Program-made: the position numbers and the translations under genes | Part shown: piece after piece, positions 17,246-25,564 of the stretch | Layout: each line of letters opens with the position of its first letter | How positions within the stretch are numbered: position 1 is the stretch's first letter | Source: Sodalis praecaptivus | GTDB taxonomy: Bacteria > Pseudomonadota > Gammaproteobacteria > Enterobacterales > Enterobacteriaceae | Assembly (NCBI RefSeq): GCF_000517425.1 | Contig: NZ_CP006569.1 | Location: forward strand, 1,736,001 to 1,800,000 | Reading direction: 5' to 3' | DNA: 64,000 bases | Notes under the pieces: generated by a model | Seen by the model: only the letters and a program-made list of their open reading frames with translations | Told to the model about the DNA's origin: nothing | The model's database searches: none

Positions 17246-19333
17246 ATGACACAGCCAGTTTATCGTTTAGGGGTGGATATCGGCGGCACCTTCACCGATG
17301 TGGTGCTTATCGCCGACGACGGGACCATCTTCAGTAAGAAAGTGCTCTCCACGCCGCAGGATTACAGCCAGGGCATAGAGAATGGCGTCGCGGCGCTGCT
17401 TCAGTCGCTAAATATTCCGGGTAGCGCCATTAGCGAATTCGTCCACGCTACCACCGTGGCGACCAATACCATCATCGAACGCAAAGGGGCGCGGGTCGGA
17501 CTGGTTACCACCCGCGGCTTTCGCGACGTGCTGGAGATAGGGCGCTTTCGCACGCCGCGGCTTTACGACATTGATTATAAGAAACCGGACCCGCTGGTGC
17601 CGCGCCAGCTGCGCTGCGAGGTAACCGAGCGTATCGACGCGCACGGCGAGGTGGTCACGCCGCTGGATTACGCCTGCCTGGACGCGGCGGTGGCAACGTT
17701 CCGCCAGGCCGGCGTGGAGGCGGTGGCGGTAACGCTGGTGAACTCTTACGTCAATCCCGACCATGAACGGGCGGCGGCGGCCTATATCGCCGAACGCCTG
17801 CCGGCGATTACCGTGACCGCTTCGGTGGATTTGCTGCCGCAGCTTGGCGAGTACGAACGCACCAGCACCACGGTGGTCAACGCCTATATCCGTCCGGTGG
17901 TGGGCCGCTATGTCGATGCGTTAAAAATGCGCCTGGCCCGCCTCGGTATTGAAGCGCCGCTGATGATCATGCAGTCCAGCGGCGGTATCTCGCCGGGCGA
18001 GGTGGTGGCGCGCCAGCCTATCGACATCATCGAGAGCGGCCCGGCCGCCGGCGTGCTGGGCAGCGCCCGGTTGGGTCGGCATATCGGCGAAGGCGAGATG
18101 ATCGTGTTCGATATGGGCGGCACGACGGCCAAAGCCACCATCATTGAGGATTTTGCCTACGCGCTCTGCCCGGAGACCGAAGTCGGCGGCGGCGCCGCGC
18201 TGGGCACCCGCATGATTAAAGGCGCCGGTTACCCGGTGCAGGTGCCCACCATCGATATCGCCGAAGTGGGCGCCGGGGGCGGCAGCATCGCCGCCAGCGA
18301 CAGCGCTGGCGGTTTGCAGGTCGGGCCGCGCAGCGCCGGCGCCGAGCCGGGGCCGGTGGCCTACGGCCGCGGCGGCACCCAGGCGACGGTGACCGATGCC
18401 AATTTACTGTTAGGCTACCTGAATCCCGCGGCGTTGGTCAGCGGTGAGCTGGCGCTGGACAGCGACGGCGCGCGTCAGGTGATGACGGCGCTCGGTGAGA
18501 GGATCGGATTGTCGGTGACCGAAACCGCCGCCGGCATCCATAACATCGCCGATGCCACCATGTTGCGCGCGCTGCGCGGCGTGTCGTCCGAGAAGGGCCG
18601 CGACCCGTCGCAGTACACCATGCTCGCCATCGGCGGCAACGGGCCGGTGCATGCCTGCTCGCTGGCGGAAGCCTCGGGGATGCAGCGTATCATCATCCCC
18701 CCGGTCGCCGGCTTATTCAGCGCGCTCGGCATGTTGTTCGCCGACGTGGAGCACCAACTGGTCACGGCGTTTTACCATCGCCTGGACGCGGTGGACGCGG
18801 CCAAACTGGCGGCGGCGTTCGATCCGCTATTGACCCGCGGTCTCGGCATGCTGCACAACGAAGGCTACCGGCAGCCGGCGCAGCAAACCCTGACGCGCTT
18901 CGCCGATTTGCGTTATCTCGGCCAGACTTCGCCGCTCACCGTGGAAATCCCCCCCGGCGAAGTGGATTTGGCGGCGTTGGCGGCCACCTTCCACCGCGAG
19001 CATCAGCACGTTTTCGGCTACGCGTCTCCTCATGAAGCGCTGCAATTGGTGTCGCTGAAATTGGTTTGCCGCGGCGTCCCAAACCGGCAGCGTATGCCCG
19101 AGCACGTTCAGCGGCACGGCGAAAAAGGGGTGGCCACCACCCGGCGACAGGCCTATTTCGACGCGGCGGGCTGGTTGGACACCCCCGTTATCTCGCGTGC
19201 GGCGTTATCGGCTACGCCGATGGCCGGTCCGCTGATCGTGGAAGAATACGACACGACGATTGTGGTGCGGCCCGGCTGGCAAGCGGTGCGCGATGACTGG
19301 AACAACGTTCTGTTAACTACCGGACAGGCATAA
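17246..19333 (+). CDS. hyuA: Hydantoinase/oxoprolinase subunit A
   Basis: The 695-aa protein belongs to the HyuA/N-methylhydantoinase A/acetone carboxylase-beta family. The ATPase-type LGVDIGGTFTDVVLI is at the N-terminus (about residues 7-20), followed by HATTVATNTIIERKGARVGL, ESGPAAGVLGS and DMGGTTAK, with IGGNGPVHA later. With subunit B it hydrolyses a five-membered cyclic amide using ATP. The start at 17246 gives MTQPVYRLGVD, after AAAGAG; the upstream in-frame codons overlap the previous gene. It is separated from the B-subunit gene by one base. Confidence 0.87.
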   Translation: MTQPVYRLGVDIGGTFTDVVLIADDGTIFSKKVLSTPQDYSQGIENGVAALLQSLNIPGSAISEFVHATTVATNTIIERKGARVGLVTTRGFRDVLEIGRFRTPRLYDIDYKKPDPLVPRQLRCEVTERIDAHGEVVTPLDYACLDAAVATFRQAGVEAVAVTLVNSYVNPDHERAAAAYIAERLPAITVTASVDLLPQLGEYERTSTTVVNAYIRPVVGRYVDALKMRLARLGIEAPLMIMQSSGGISPGEVVARQPIDIIESGPAAGVLGSARLGRHIGEGEMIVFDMGGTTAKATIIEDFAYALCPETEVGGGAALGTRMIKGAGYPVQVPTIDIAEVGAGGGSIAASDSAGGLQVGPRSAGAEPGPVAYGRGGTQATVTDANLLLGYLNPAALVSGELALDSDGARQVMTALGERIGLSVTETAAGIHNIADATMLRALRGVSSEKGRDPSQYTMLAIGGNGPVHACSLAEASGMQRIIIPPVAGLFSALGMLFADVEHQLVTAFYHRLDAVDAAKLAAAFDPLLTRGLGMLHNEGYRQPAQQTLTRFADLRYLGQTSPLTVEIPPGEVDLAALAATFHREHQHVFGYASPHEALQLVSLKLVCRGVPNRQRMPEHVQRHGEKGVATTRRQAYFDAAGWLDTPVISRAALSATPMAGPLIVEEYDTTIVVRPGWQAVRDDWNNVLLTTGQA

Positions 19334-19334
19334 T

Positions 19335-21002
19335 ATGAAACCTATAACGATCGATCCCATTAAACGTGAACTGCTGAAAAACGCGCTGGTCACCACTGCG
19401 GACAATACCCTGGTGCGCATGATCCGCACTGCCCGTACCTCGAATGTCAAAAACAGCATGGATTTCTCCGCCGCGATTTGCGATGGACAAGGGCGCCTGG
19501 TCGCGCAGGGCCTGGCGGTACCGGTGCATCTCGGCGTGGTGATGCCGGCGCTAGAAGCCTGTCTGGCGCACTTCGGCGACGATATTCAGCCGGGAGATGT
19601 GCTGGCCAGCAACGATCCCTATTCGGGATGCAGCCATTTAAACGACATCTTTACCTTCCGGCCGGTGTACGTAGAAGGGCGGCGCGTGGCCTTCGTGAGC
19701 CTGATTTTGCATCACAGCGATTTGGGCGGCCGGGTGCCGGGCGGAAATGCCGCCGACAGTATGGAAATCTTTGAGGAGGGGTTACGGCTGCCGCCGATAA
19801 AGCTGGTGCGCGGCGGCCGCGCGGACCCGGATTTAATGCGCATTATCGAATTCAATACCCGAGTGCCCGAGCGGGTGATGGGGGATGTGCGCGCGCAGCT
19901 GGCGGCGCTGGAGCAGGCGGCGTTGGAAGTCGAGAAAATGGGCGAGCAGTGGGGGGCGGTGACCTTCGACGCCTATCTTGACGATCTGATCGATTATGCC
20001 GAGAAACTCACGCGCGATAGTCTGGCGCAGTTGCCGGACGGCGAGGTGGAGTTTGAAGAGTGGAATGATGATGACGGCGTCGGTCACGGGCCGATACGTA
20101 TCCATCTGAAGTTGAAAAAGCAGGGCAGCGAGATCCTCGCCGATTTCAGCGCCACCGATGATGATCTGGGCGGCGCCGTACATTGCAACCGCGCTTTCAC
20201 CGTGTCATGTACCTATGCCGCGATCCGCACGGTACTGGCGGAGGCGATCCCCAATAACGCCGGGCTGTACCGCGCCATCACCGTCATTACCCGCCCCGGC
20301 ACCTTTGTCGATGTCAGTTTCCCGGCGGCGGTCGGTTCGCGCGGACAGGTGGGTTTTCGCCTGCGCTCCATCGTGCTCGGCGCGCTGGCGAAGCTGATTC
20401 CGGATCGTCTGCCCGCCTGCGCCGGCGGCTCGGAATTCGCCATCGCCGCATCGGGCAACGATCGCCAGGGCCAGCGCTTTTTGCATCTCGAATTCCATAA
20501 CAATACCGGCCTGGGCGGCGGTCCGCGGGGCGATGGACAGGACGCCGGCCCCTATTGTATCGGCAATCTGGCCAACGTCCCGGTGGAGCTTATCGAGGCG
20601 GAGAATCCGCTGCGTATCGAGGAGTACGGCTTCTTGCCGGACACCGGCGGCGTAGGACGCTACCGCGGCGCGCTCGGGATGGTGCGTCAGTATCGCTTCC
20701 TGGTGGATAATGTGAATGTACAGATCCGGTCCGACCGATTCACCTCGCGCCCCTGGGGCTTAGCCGGCGGCGGCCCGGGCGGCGGCGCGCGCAACGTGCT
20801 CAATCCGGGGCAGGACAGCGAGCAGGACTTACCGTCGAAATTTATCCGTCTGTTCAACCAGGGCGAGGTGCTGCGTGCGGAAATGGCCGGCGCAGGCGGT
20901 TACGGCGATCCGCGGCTGCGCGACCCGGCGGCGCTGGCGCGGGATCGGGAGGAAGGCAAAATCACGCCAGCCCACGCCCGCAAAGGCTATGGCGCGGCAT
21001 AA
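19335..21002 (+). CDS. hyuB: Hydantoinase/oxoprolinase subunit B
   Basis: The 555-aa protein matches the HyuB family: NAVVTTADNTL-like N-terminus, SMDFSAAICDGQGRLVAQG, LASNDPYSGCSHLNDI, HHSDLGGRVPGG and a glycine-rich end GAGGYGDP. Subunit B partners HyuA in ATP-dependent opening of hydantoin- or 5-oxoproline-type rings. It is the last gene of the operon that begins at 11264. A 78-bp tandem repeat starts about 30 bp after its stop. Confidence 0.87.
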   Translation: MKPITIDPIKRELLKNALVTTADNTLVRMIRTARTSNVKNSMDFSAAICDGQGRLVAQGLAVPVHLGVVMPALEACLAHFGDDIQPGDVLASNDPYSGCSHLNDIFTFRPVYVEGRRVAFVSLILHHSDLGGRVPGGNAADSMEIFEEGLRLPPIKLVRGGRADPDLMRIIEFNTRVPERVMGDVRAQLAALEQAALEVEKMGEQWGAVTFDAYLDDLIDYAEKLTRDSLAQLPDGEVEFEEWNDDDGVGHGPIRIHLKLKKQGSEILADFSATDDDLGGAVHCNRAFTVSCTYAAIRTVLAEAIPNNAGLYRAITVITRPGTFVDVSFPAAVGSRGQVGFRLRSIVLGALAKLIPDRLPACAGGSEFAIAASGNDRQGQRFLHLEFHNNTGLGGGPRGDGQDAGPYCIGNLANVPVELIEAENPLRIEEYGFLPDTGGVGRYRGALGMVRQYRFLVDNVNVQIRSDRFTSRPWGLAGGGPGGGARNVLNPGQDSEQDLPSKFIRLFNQGEVLRAEMAGAGGYGDPRLRDPAALARDREEGKITPAHARKGYGAA

Positions 21003-21030
21003 AGCCGTCGCCGCGATCCTCGCCTTAGCT

Positions 21031-21325
21031 TTAACGCCGGCGGCGCCGGCGTGCTGCACAGGGTACCGCCGTGCCGTTAACGGCGTTGCCTTGCGCGCGC
21101 TTTTGGTCCTGACGCCGGCGGCGCCGACGTGCTGCAAAGGGTACCGCCGTGCCGTTAACGGCGTTGCCTTGCGCGCGCTTTTGGTCCTGACGCCGCCGAC
21201 GCCGACGTGCTGCAAAGGGTACCGCCGTGCCGTTAACGGCGTTGCCTTGCGCGCGATTTTGGTCCTGACGCCGGCGGCGCCGACGTGCTGCACAGGGTAC
21301 CGCCGTGCCGTTAACGGCGTTGCCG
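21031..21325. repeat. 78-bp tandem repeat, four copies
   Basis: The block beginning GGGTACCGCCGTGCCGTTAA recurs at 21061, 21139, 21217 and 21295, a strict 78-bp period with few mismatches. Because 78 is 26 codons, open frames run through it on both strands, but they encode only the repeat and have no family signal. It fills the gap between convergent hyuB and the amino acid permease gene. The fourth copy decays after about 21325. Confidence 0.9.
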
Positions 21326-21400
21326 CGCTCCCGCCATTGCTCCTGAGGCCGACGTGATAATCACCACGCCGCCGCGTTTGCTGCTGACGCCGGTTTGGGT

Positions 21401-22195
21401 TTAACGGCGCCGCTGGGCGCAGATCGCCAGCCGCGACAGCGCCACATTGATGGCGATATACACCACCGCCATCAGGGTGTAAACCGGCAGGGAATAACTA
21501 TTGCCGAGATATTCCACCGCGCTGCGCGCGTTGCGCAAAAACTCGGTGTAACCGACGATAAATCCCAGCGATGTCTCTTTCAGCAGCACCACCATTTGGC
21601 TTATCAGGGCAGGCAACATGGCCCGTACGGCCTGCGGAAATTGAATGGTGAAAAATATCGCCGATCGGCTAAGGCCGATAGCGGCGCCGGCTTCCGCCTG
21701 GCCTTTGGGCAGCGCCTGCACGCCGGCCGCTACGATCACCGCGATCACCGCGCTGTTATAAAGCGCGATGCCAACGGTCAACGACCAGAAGGTGGACAAC
21801 GCCAGGCCCGCCGCCGGCGCGCCAAAGTACACGAAATAAATCAGCAGCAGCAGGGGCAGGCAGCGAAAGATATCCACCCACAGGCGCAGTAGCCCTCGCC
21901 CGAGTTTACCCCTGAGCAAAATTAGACCGGCGGCGATAACCGCGCCAGCCAACAGCGACACCGTTCCGGCGGTGAGCGCTACCTGTAGGGTCGCCAATAG
22001 CCCGCGGCCGAGCAGCGCCAGCAGATCGCCATTGAACAGTACGCGCCATTTTTCCGCCGTCAACAGACCCGCGCGCCCCAGGAGCGCGAGCGCCCACAGC
22101 AGGCCGCCGCAGGCAATCAACACCAGCAGGCCGGTTAAGCGGCGCAGCCTGCGGCGGCCGCGCGGGCCGGGCGGATCGTAGAATCCCGGGTTCAT
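21401..22195 (-). CDS. Polar amino acid ABC transporter permease (HisM/GlnP type), subunit 2
   Basis: The 264-aa inner-membrane protein carries the family loop ALPKGQAEAGAAIGLSRS near the middle and FPQAVRAMLPALISQMVVLLKETSLGF, the standard pattern of amino acid permeases. It overlaps the upstream permease gene by 4 bp. With the next three genes it forms a complete importer. An arginine- and proline-rich N-terminal extension of about 20 residues is unusual. Confidence 0.88.
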   Translation of the reverse strand: MNPGFYDPPGPRGRRRLRRLTGLLVLIACGGLLWALALLGRAGLLTAEKWRVLFNGDLLALLGRGLLATLQVALTAGTVSLLAGAVIAAGLILLRGKLGRGLLRLWVDIFRCLPLLLLIYFVYFGAPAAGLALSTFWSLTVGIALYNSAVIAVIVAAGVQALPKGQAEAGAAIGLSRSAIFFTIQFPQAVRAMLPALISQMVVLLKETSLGFIVGYTEFLRNARSAVEYLGNSYSLPVYTLMAVVYIAINVALSRLAICAQRRR

Positions 22196-22848
22196 GGCGT
22201 CATCCCCAACCGGCGTTCTACCGCGGTGGCGATAAACGCCAGCGGCAGGGTGATGAAGAGATACAGTAAGCAGGTGACCAGCAAAATGGTGAACACCGCG
22301 TCCCCTTCGCGCAGGACCAGCAGCTCCATCGTTGAGACGCTCTCCGCCACGCCGAACGCCGAGGCGATGGCGGTGCTTTTTATCAGCGCAATCACCACGT
22401 TCACCAGCGGAGCAAACGCGTAGCGCAGCGCCTGGGGCAAAATAATCTCGTGCAACATGGCGCCAAACGGCAACCCAATCGCCCGCGCCGCTTCAATCTG
22501 ACCGCGCGGCACTAAATTCATGCCCGCGCGCACGGCTTCACAGAAAAAGGCGCTGTAGTAAACCACCAGCGCAATGACGGCATAAGTGAAATAAGAGAAA
22601 GTCATCCCCAGCGTCGGCAGCACGAAGGCGGAAAAGAAAAACAGCACCGTCAGCGGGGTGTTGCGAAAGATATCCACATAGAGCCCTCCGGCGGCGCGCA
22701 GTCCGCGGCCCGGCGCGGAACGCATCACCGCCAGTACCGTACCGATTGGCAATGCGAACAGCAGCGATGCGCCGGTCAGGGCAAGCACCATCAGTATGCC
22801 GTCAATCAACACGCCGCCATTATCCATCAGCACCGTCATCGCTTTCAC
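22192..22848 (-). CDS. Polar amino acid ABC transporter permease, subunit 1
   Basis: A 218-aa protein of the same His/Glu/Gln permease family, with the conserved loop LVPRGQIEAARAIGLPFGAML and ILPQALRYAFAPLVN. Two distinct permeases imply a heterodimer, as in HisQM. It lies three bases after the binding-protein gene and overlaps the second permease. Confidence 0.88.
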   Translation of the reverse strand: MKAMTVLMDNGGVLIDGILMVLALTGASLLFALPIGTVLAVMRSAPGRGLRAAGGLYVDIFRNTPLTVLFFFSAFVLPTLGMTFSYFTYAVIALVVYYSAFFCEAVRAGMNLVPRGQIEAARAIGLPFGAMLHEIILPQALRYAFAPLVNVVIALIKSTAIASAFGVAESVSTMELLVLREGDAVFTILLVTCLLYLFITLPLAFIATAVERRLGMTP

Positions 22849-22851
22849 GTA

Positions 22852-23706
22852 TCAGGCACCCGTGGTGGGGCAGGGATCAAGCGGCGGTAATTTGCCCTCG
22901 CCGCCTAGCCAAGGCTTAACATGCCGGGCGTAAATAGCGGCGTAGCTGCCGTCGGCGTCGGCCGCGCGCAGCACATCCAGCACGAATTGGCATAAATCTA
23001 CCGCCTGACGGCTCATGCCCACGCCGATAGGTTCGCTAAGAAAGGGAACGCCCACCATCTCCACGCCGTCAGGATCCGCCTTCACCAGACCGGCCAACAC
23101 GTGATTGGGGCTAACGATAGCGTCGACTGAGCCGTTTTTCAGCGCCTCAAAGCATTTCGACACCACATCGAACGGCACCAGCGTGGCGGAGGGATAGTGG
23201 GTCATCATGTAGTTCTGGCCCGTCGATCCGCTGAGCACGCAGGCTTTTTTATTCACCAGATCCTGCGGGCCGGTCAACCGTTGCGGGTTGCCTTTCTTCA
23301 CCATCAGCACTTGCCCGCCCACCAAATAGGGGCCGGCTTGATTCACGACCTTGCGGCGTTTCTCGGTAATGGTATAGGTGGCGATAACCAGGTCGACACG
23401 ATTTTGCTGTAAAAAAGGCTCACGGTTGGGGGCGGAGGTTTCAACCCAGGTGATTTTGTCCGGTGGAAAGCCCAGCTTGCCGGCGATAAGGGTGGCCAGA
23501 TCGATATCGAATCCTTCGGGCTGGCCGGAGAGGTTACGCATACCGAACAGCGGCTGATCGTATTTCACGCCGATACGCAGGGTAGGCGCTTTGGCCAGTC
23601 GAGCCATCGTGGAGCCGGCGGGGAAATCGGCGGCGTAAGCCCCTTGAGCCGCTGCGGCAACGGTCAGGCAAAGGGCGAGGAGCAGGGAAAAAAATCGAAC
23701 CGTCAT
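22852..23706 (-). CDS. Amino acid ABC transporter substrate-binding protein
   Basis: The 284-aa protein has a Sec signal peptide (about 1-25, cleavage after GAYA) and the SBP_bac_3 fold: LRIGVKYDQPLFG, EGFDIDLATLIAGKLG and VDLVIATYTITEKRRKVVNQAGPY split over about 100-125, the region that contacts the ligand amino and carboxyl groups in glutamate/glutamine-binding proteins. It feeds the adjacent permeases. The ligand is likely an amino acid or cyclic derivative, given the HyuAB pair controlled by the same operator. Confidence 0.87.
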   Translation of the reverse strand: MTVRFFSLLLALCLTVAAAAQGAYAADFPAGSTMARLAKAPTLRIGVKYDQPLFGMRNLSGQPEGFDIDLATLIAGKLGFPPDKITWVETSAPNREPFLQQNRVDLVIATYTITEKRRKVVNQAGPYLVGGQVLMVKKGNPQRLTGPQDLVNKKACVLSGSTGQNYMMTHYPSATLVPFDVVSKCFEALKNGSVDAIVSPNHVLAGLVKADPDGVEMVGVPFLSEPIGVGMSRQAVDLCQFVLDVLRAADADGSYAAIYARHVKPWLGGEGKLPPLDPCPTTGA

Positions 23707-23718
23707 AGTGTGTTGACC

Positions 23719-24465
23719 TTATGCATGAGGAAGCACTTTGGAAAGGAAATCCCTGGCCCGCTGGCTTTTCGGCAAGGAGAAAAAATTCTCGGGGCGGTCT
23801 TGTTCCACAATCCGCCCCTGATCCATGAAAATGACCCGATCTGCGGCCTGTTTAGCAAAACCCATTTCATGGGTGACCACCAGCATGGTGATACCGGATT
23901 GCGCCAGGCTGCGCATGACATCCAGCACTTCGCTGACCATTTCCGGATCCAGCGCCGAGGTCGGTTCGTCAAACAAAATAACCTCCGGAGCCATCGCCAG
24001 CGCCCGGGCGATGGCCACGCGCTGCTGCTGGCCCCCCGACAGCTCGGCGGGATACTTCTCGGCTTGTTCCTTGACCCCAACCTGGGCCAAGAGCGTCAAC
24101 GCCTGCTGCCGCGCCTGGGCCGGCGACAGACGCCGGACCCGAATCGGACCCAGGCACAGGTTTTCCAAAATGGTTTTGTGGGAAAAGAGATTGAAGGATT
24201 GGAACACCATGCCCACGCGCGATCGCAGCGCCGCCAGCGCGCGACCTTCTTCAGGCAGCGGCTCGCCGTCGATGGTTATTTTGCCGCCGTCCAGCGTTTC
24301 AAGACGGTTAATCACCCGGCATAACGTGGATTTGCCGGAGCCGGAGGGGCCAATGACCACCACCACTTCGCCGCGCGCGATGCTGAGATCGATATTATCC
24401 AGCGCCAGAAAGCGGCCAAAACGTTTTACCGCGCCTTCGATGCGAATGATTTCATTCAGGGACAT
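23719..24465 (-). CDS. Amino acid ABC transporter ATP-binding protein (GlnQ type)
   Basis: The 248-aa ATPase shows Walker [11 protein letters not shown]-loop [10 protein letters not shown], signature LSGGQQQR, Walker [15 protein letters not shown] and VVTHEMGFA, the typical GlnQ/HisP set. It is the first gene of the four-gene importer transcribed leftward; a TGACTAGTCA operator lies 66 bp upstream of its start. Confidence 0.92.
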   Translation of the reverse strand: MSLNEIIRIEGAVKRFGRFLALDNIDLSIARGEVVVVIGPSGSGKSTLCRVINRLETLDGGKITIDGEPLPEEGRALAALRSRVGMVFQSFNLFSHKTILENLCLGPIRVRRLSPAQARQQALTLLAQVGVKEQAEKYPAELSGGQQQRVAIARALAMAPEVILFDEPTSALDPEMVSEVLDVMRSLAQSGITMLVVTHEMGFAKQAADRVIFMDQGRIVEQDRPENFFSLPKSQRARDFLSKVLPHA

Positions 24466-24507
24466 GCTCCGCCTCTTTGTCGGTTGGCCGTCAGCCGCTG
24501 CGTCAGC

Positions 24508-24540
24508 GGTGAAAAAATATCTATACTACATGACTAGTCA
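24508..24540 (-). promoter_or_regulatory. GntR operator and promoter of the amino acid importer
   Basis: TGACTAGTCA (24531-24540) is followed on the minus strand by ATGTAG, a TATAGAT-like -10 and a T-rich tract. The same order, operator then ATGTA then TATAG and GATTTTTTC, occurs before hyuA at 29341-29370. Operator and promoter overlap in both, fitting repression. Confidence 0.7.
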
Positions 24541-24627
24541 AGATCATACCCGTTTGCTGTTGTTATAGGAAAACCCTATGAAACCCGCCGGGTGATCCTT
24601 TGACGATAGCCGGATAACCCTCATGGC

Positions 24628-24637
24628 TGACTAGTCA
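24628..24637. promoter_or_regulatory. GntR operator upstream of its own gene
   Basis: TGACTAGTCA sits within the 14-bp perfect palindrome GCTGACTAGTCAGC, about 130 bp before the GntR coding region and 91 bp from the operator of the divergent importer, so autoregulation and looping are both possible. Confidence 0.65.
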
Positions 24638-24768
24638 GCTGAAAGGATCACGGGGACGGCGGTATCCACGGGCGCGGTGCGAAGTTGTCCTTCACTCGCC
24701 CCGGTCGCTGTGCGACAATGCCGGCCATTACCGGCGGCCGGGTCGCCATCATCACCGAACGGTAGGGA

Positions 24769-25512
24769 ATGTTAACCGCGCTTATGAGCACGAAAGGTAC
24801 GCCCCTCTACGCACAAATCCATCAGCACCTCCTGGATGAGATCGCCAGCGGCCGCTACGCGTCCGGCGCTAAGCTACCTTCCGAATCGGTGTTGGCCCAG
24901 CAGTTCGGCACCACTCGCTCTACCGTTGTGCGGGCGTTACAGCAGTTGGCGTTTGAAGGGGTCATAAGCCGAGAAAAAGGTCGTGGAACCTTCGCTCGGG
25001 CGCCCAGCCTGGCCACGACGCTGGATATGTCGCGCATCCGCGCCTTTGAGGATGAAATCGCTGAGAAGGGCGGCGCAATCGAGTACCGCCTGCTGTCGTT
25101 TAACCGCATCAAAACGCCGGCGGCGGTGGCCGCGCGGCTCGGTCTCGGCGAACAGCCAGAGCTGTACCGCCTGCTGCGCCTGCGTTTGGTTAACGGCATA
25201 CCGGCGGTGTTGGAAAACCGCTATATTCCCCTCGATATCGGCTCCCGGTTGACTATTGATGCCCTGACGCACCATTCGATGTATTCGATTCTGGAGCATC
25301 AAATTGGCCTGCCGGTGACCGACGTGGACGGCCTGATTCGCGTCATGGGCGCCGAGAAAACCATCGCCGGGCATCTACAGATCAAGCCAGGCACGCCGGT
25401 GCTGGTGCGTGATTACCTGTTGAGCGGCAGCGGCCAGCGGCCGTTGATTTGCGGCGAGGCCTATTTCCGTGAACAGTACCCGATCCGCTACCATATCAAC
25501 GCGCCGCGCTAG
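24769..25512 (+). CDS. GntR/UTRA (HutC-subfamily) transcriptional regulator
   Basis: The protein (247 aa from 24769, 242 aa from the ATG at 24784) has a GntR winged helix (TPLYAQIHQHLLDEIASGRY, PSESVLAQQFGTTRSTVVRALQQLAFEGVI, GRGTF) and a UTRA domain (LYRLLRLRLVNG, LVRDYLL, GEAYFREQYPIRYHI). Start choice is uncertain: GTAGGG is too close to 24769 and too far from 24784. It is flanked by the importer and HyuAB genes, whose promoters carry TGACTAGTCA, so it is the likely repressor of both. Confidence 0.88.
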   Translation: MLTALMSTKGTPLYAQIHQHLLDEIASGRYASGAKLPSESVLAQQFGTTRSTVVRALQQLAFEGVISREKGRGTFARAPSLATTLDMSRIRAFEDEIAEKGGAIEYRLLSFNRIKTPAAVAARLGLGEQPELYRLLRLRLVNGIPAVLENRYIPLDIGSRLTIDALTHHSMYSILEHQIGLPVTDVDGLIRVMGAEKTIAGHLQIKPGTPVLVRDYLLSGSGQRPLICGEAYFREQYPIRYHINAPR

Positions 25513-25564
25513 CCGTTGCGCCCAGGATCAGCCGGGCTATTGACGCCACCGGTGCGTCTGAAAT

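Noticed and set aside
21031-21325. Possible CRISPR array
   Set aside because: The repeats are contiguous 78-bp units with no unique spacers, and no cas gene is present. The arrays at 2.3 and 59.5 kb fail for the same reason.
20829-21357. Open frames on both strands through the 78-bp repeat
   Set aside because: They are open only because the repeat length is a multiple of three; the encoded 26-aa unit has no family signal and overlaps hyuB.
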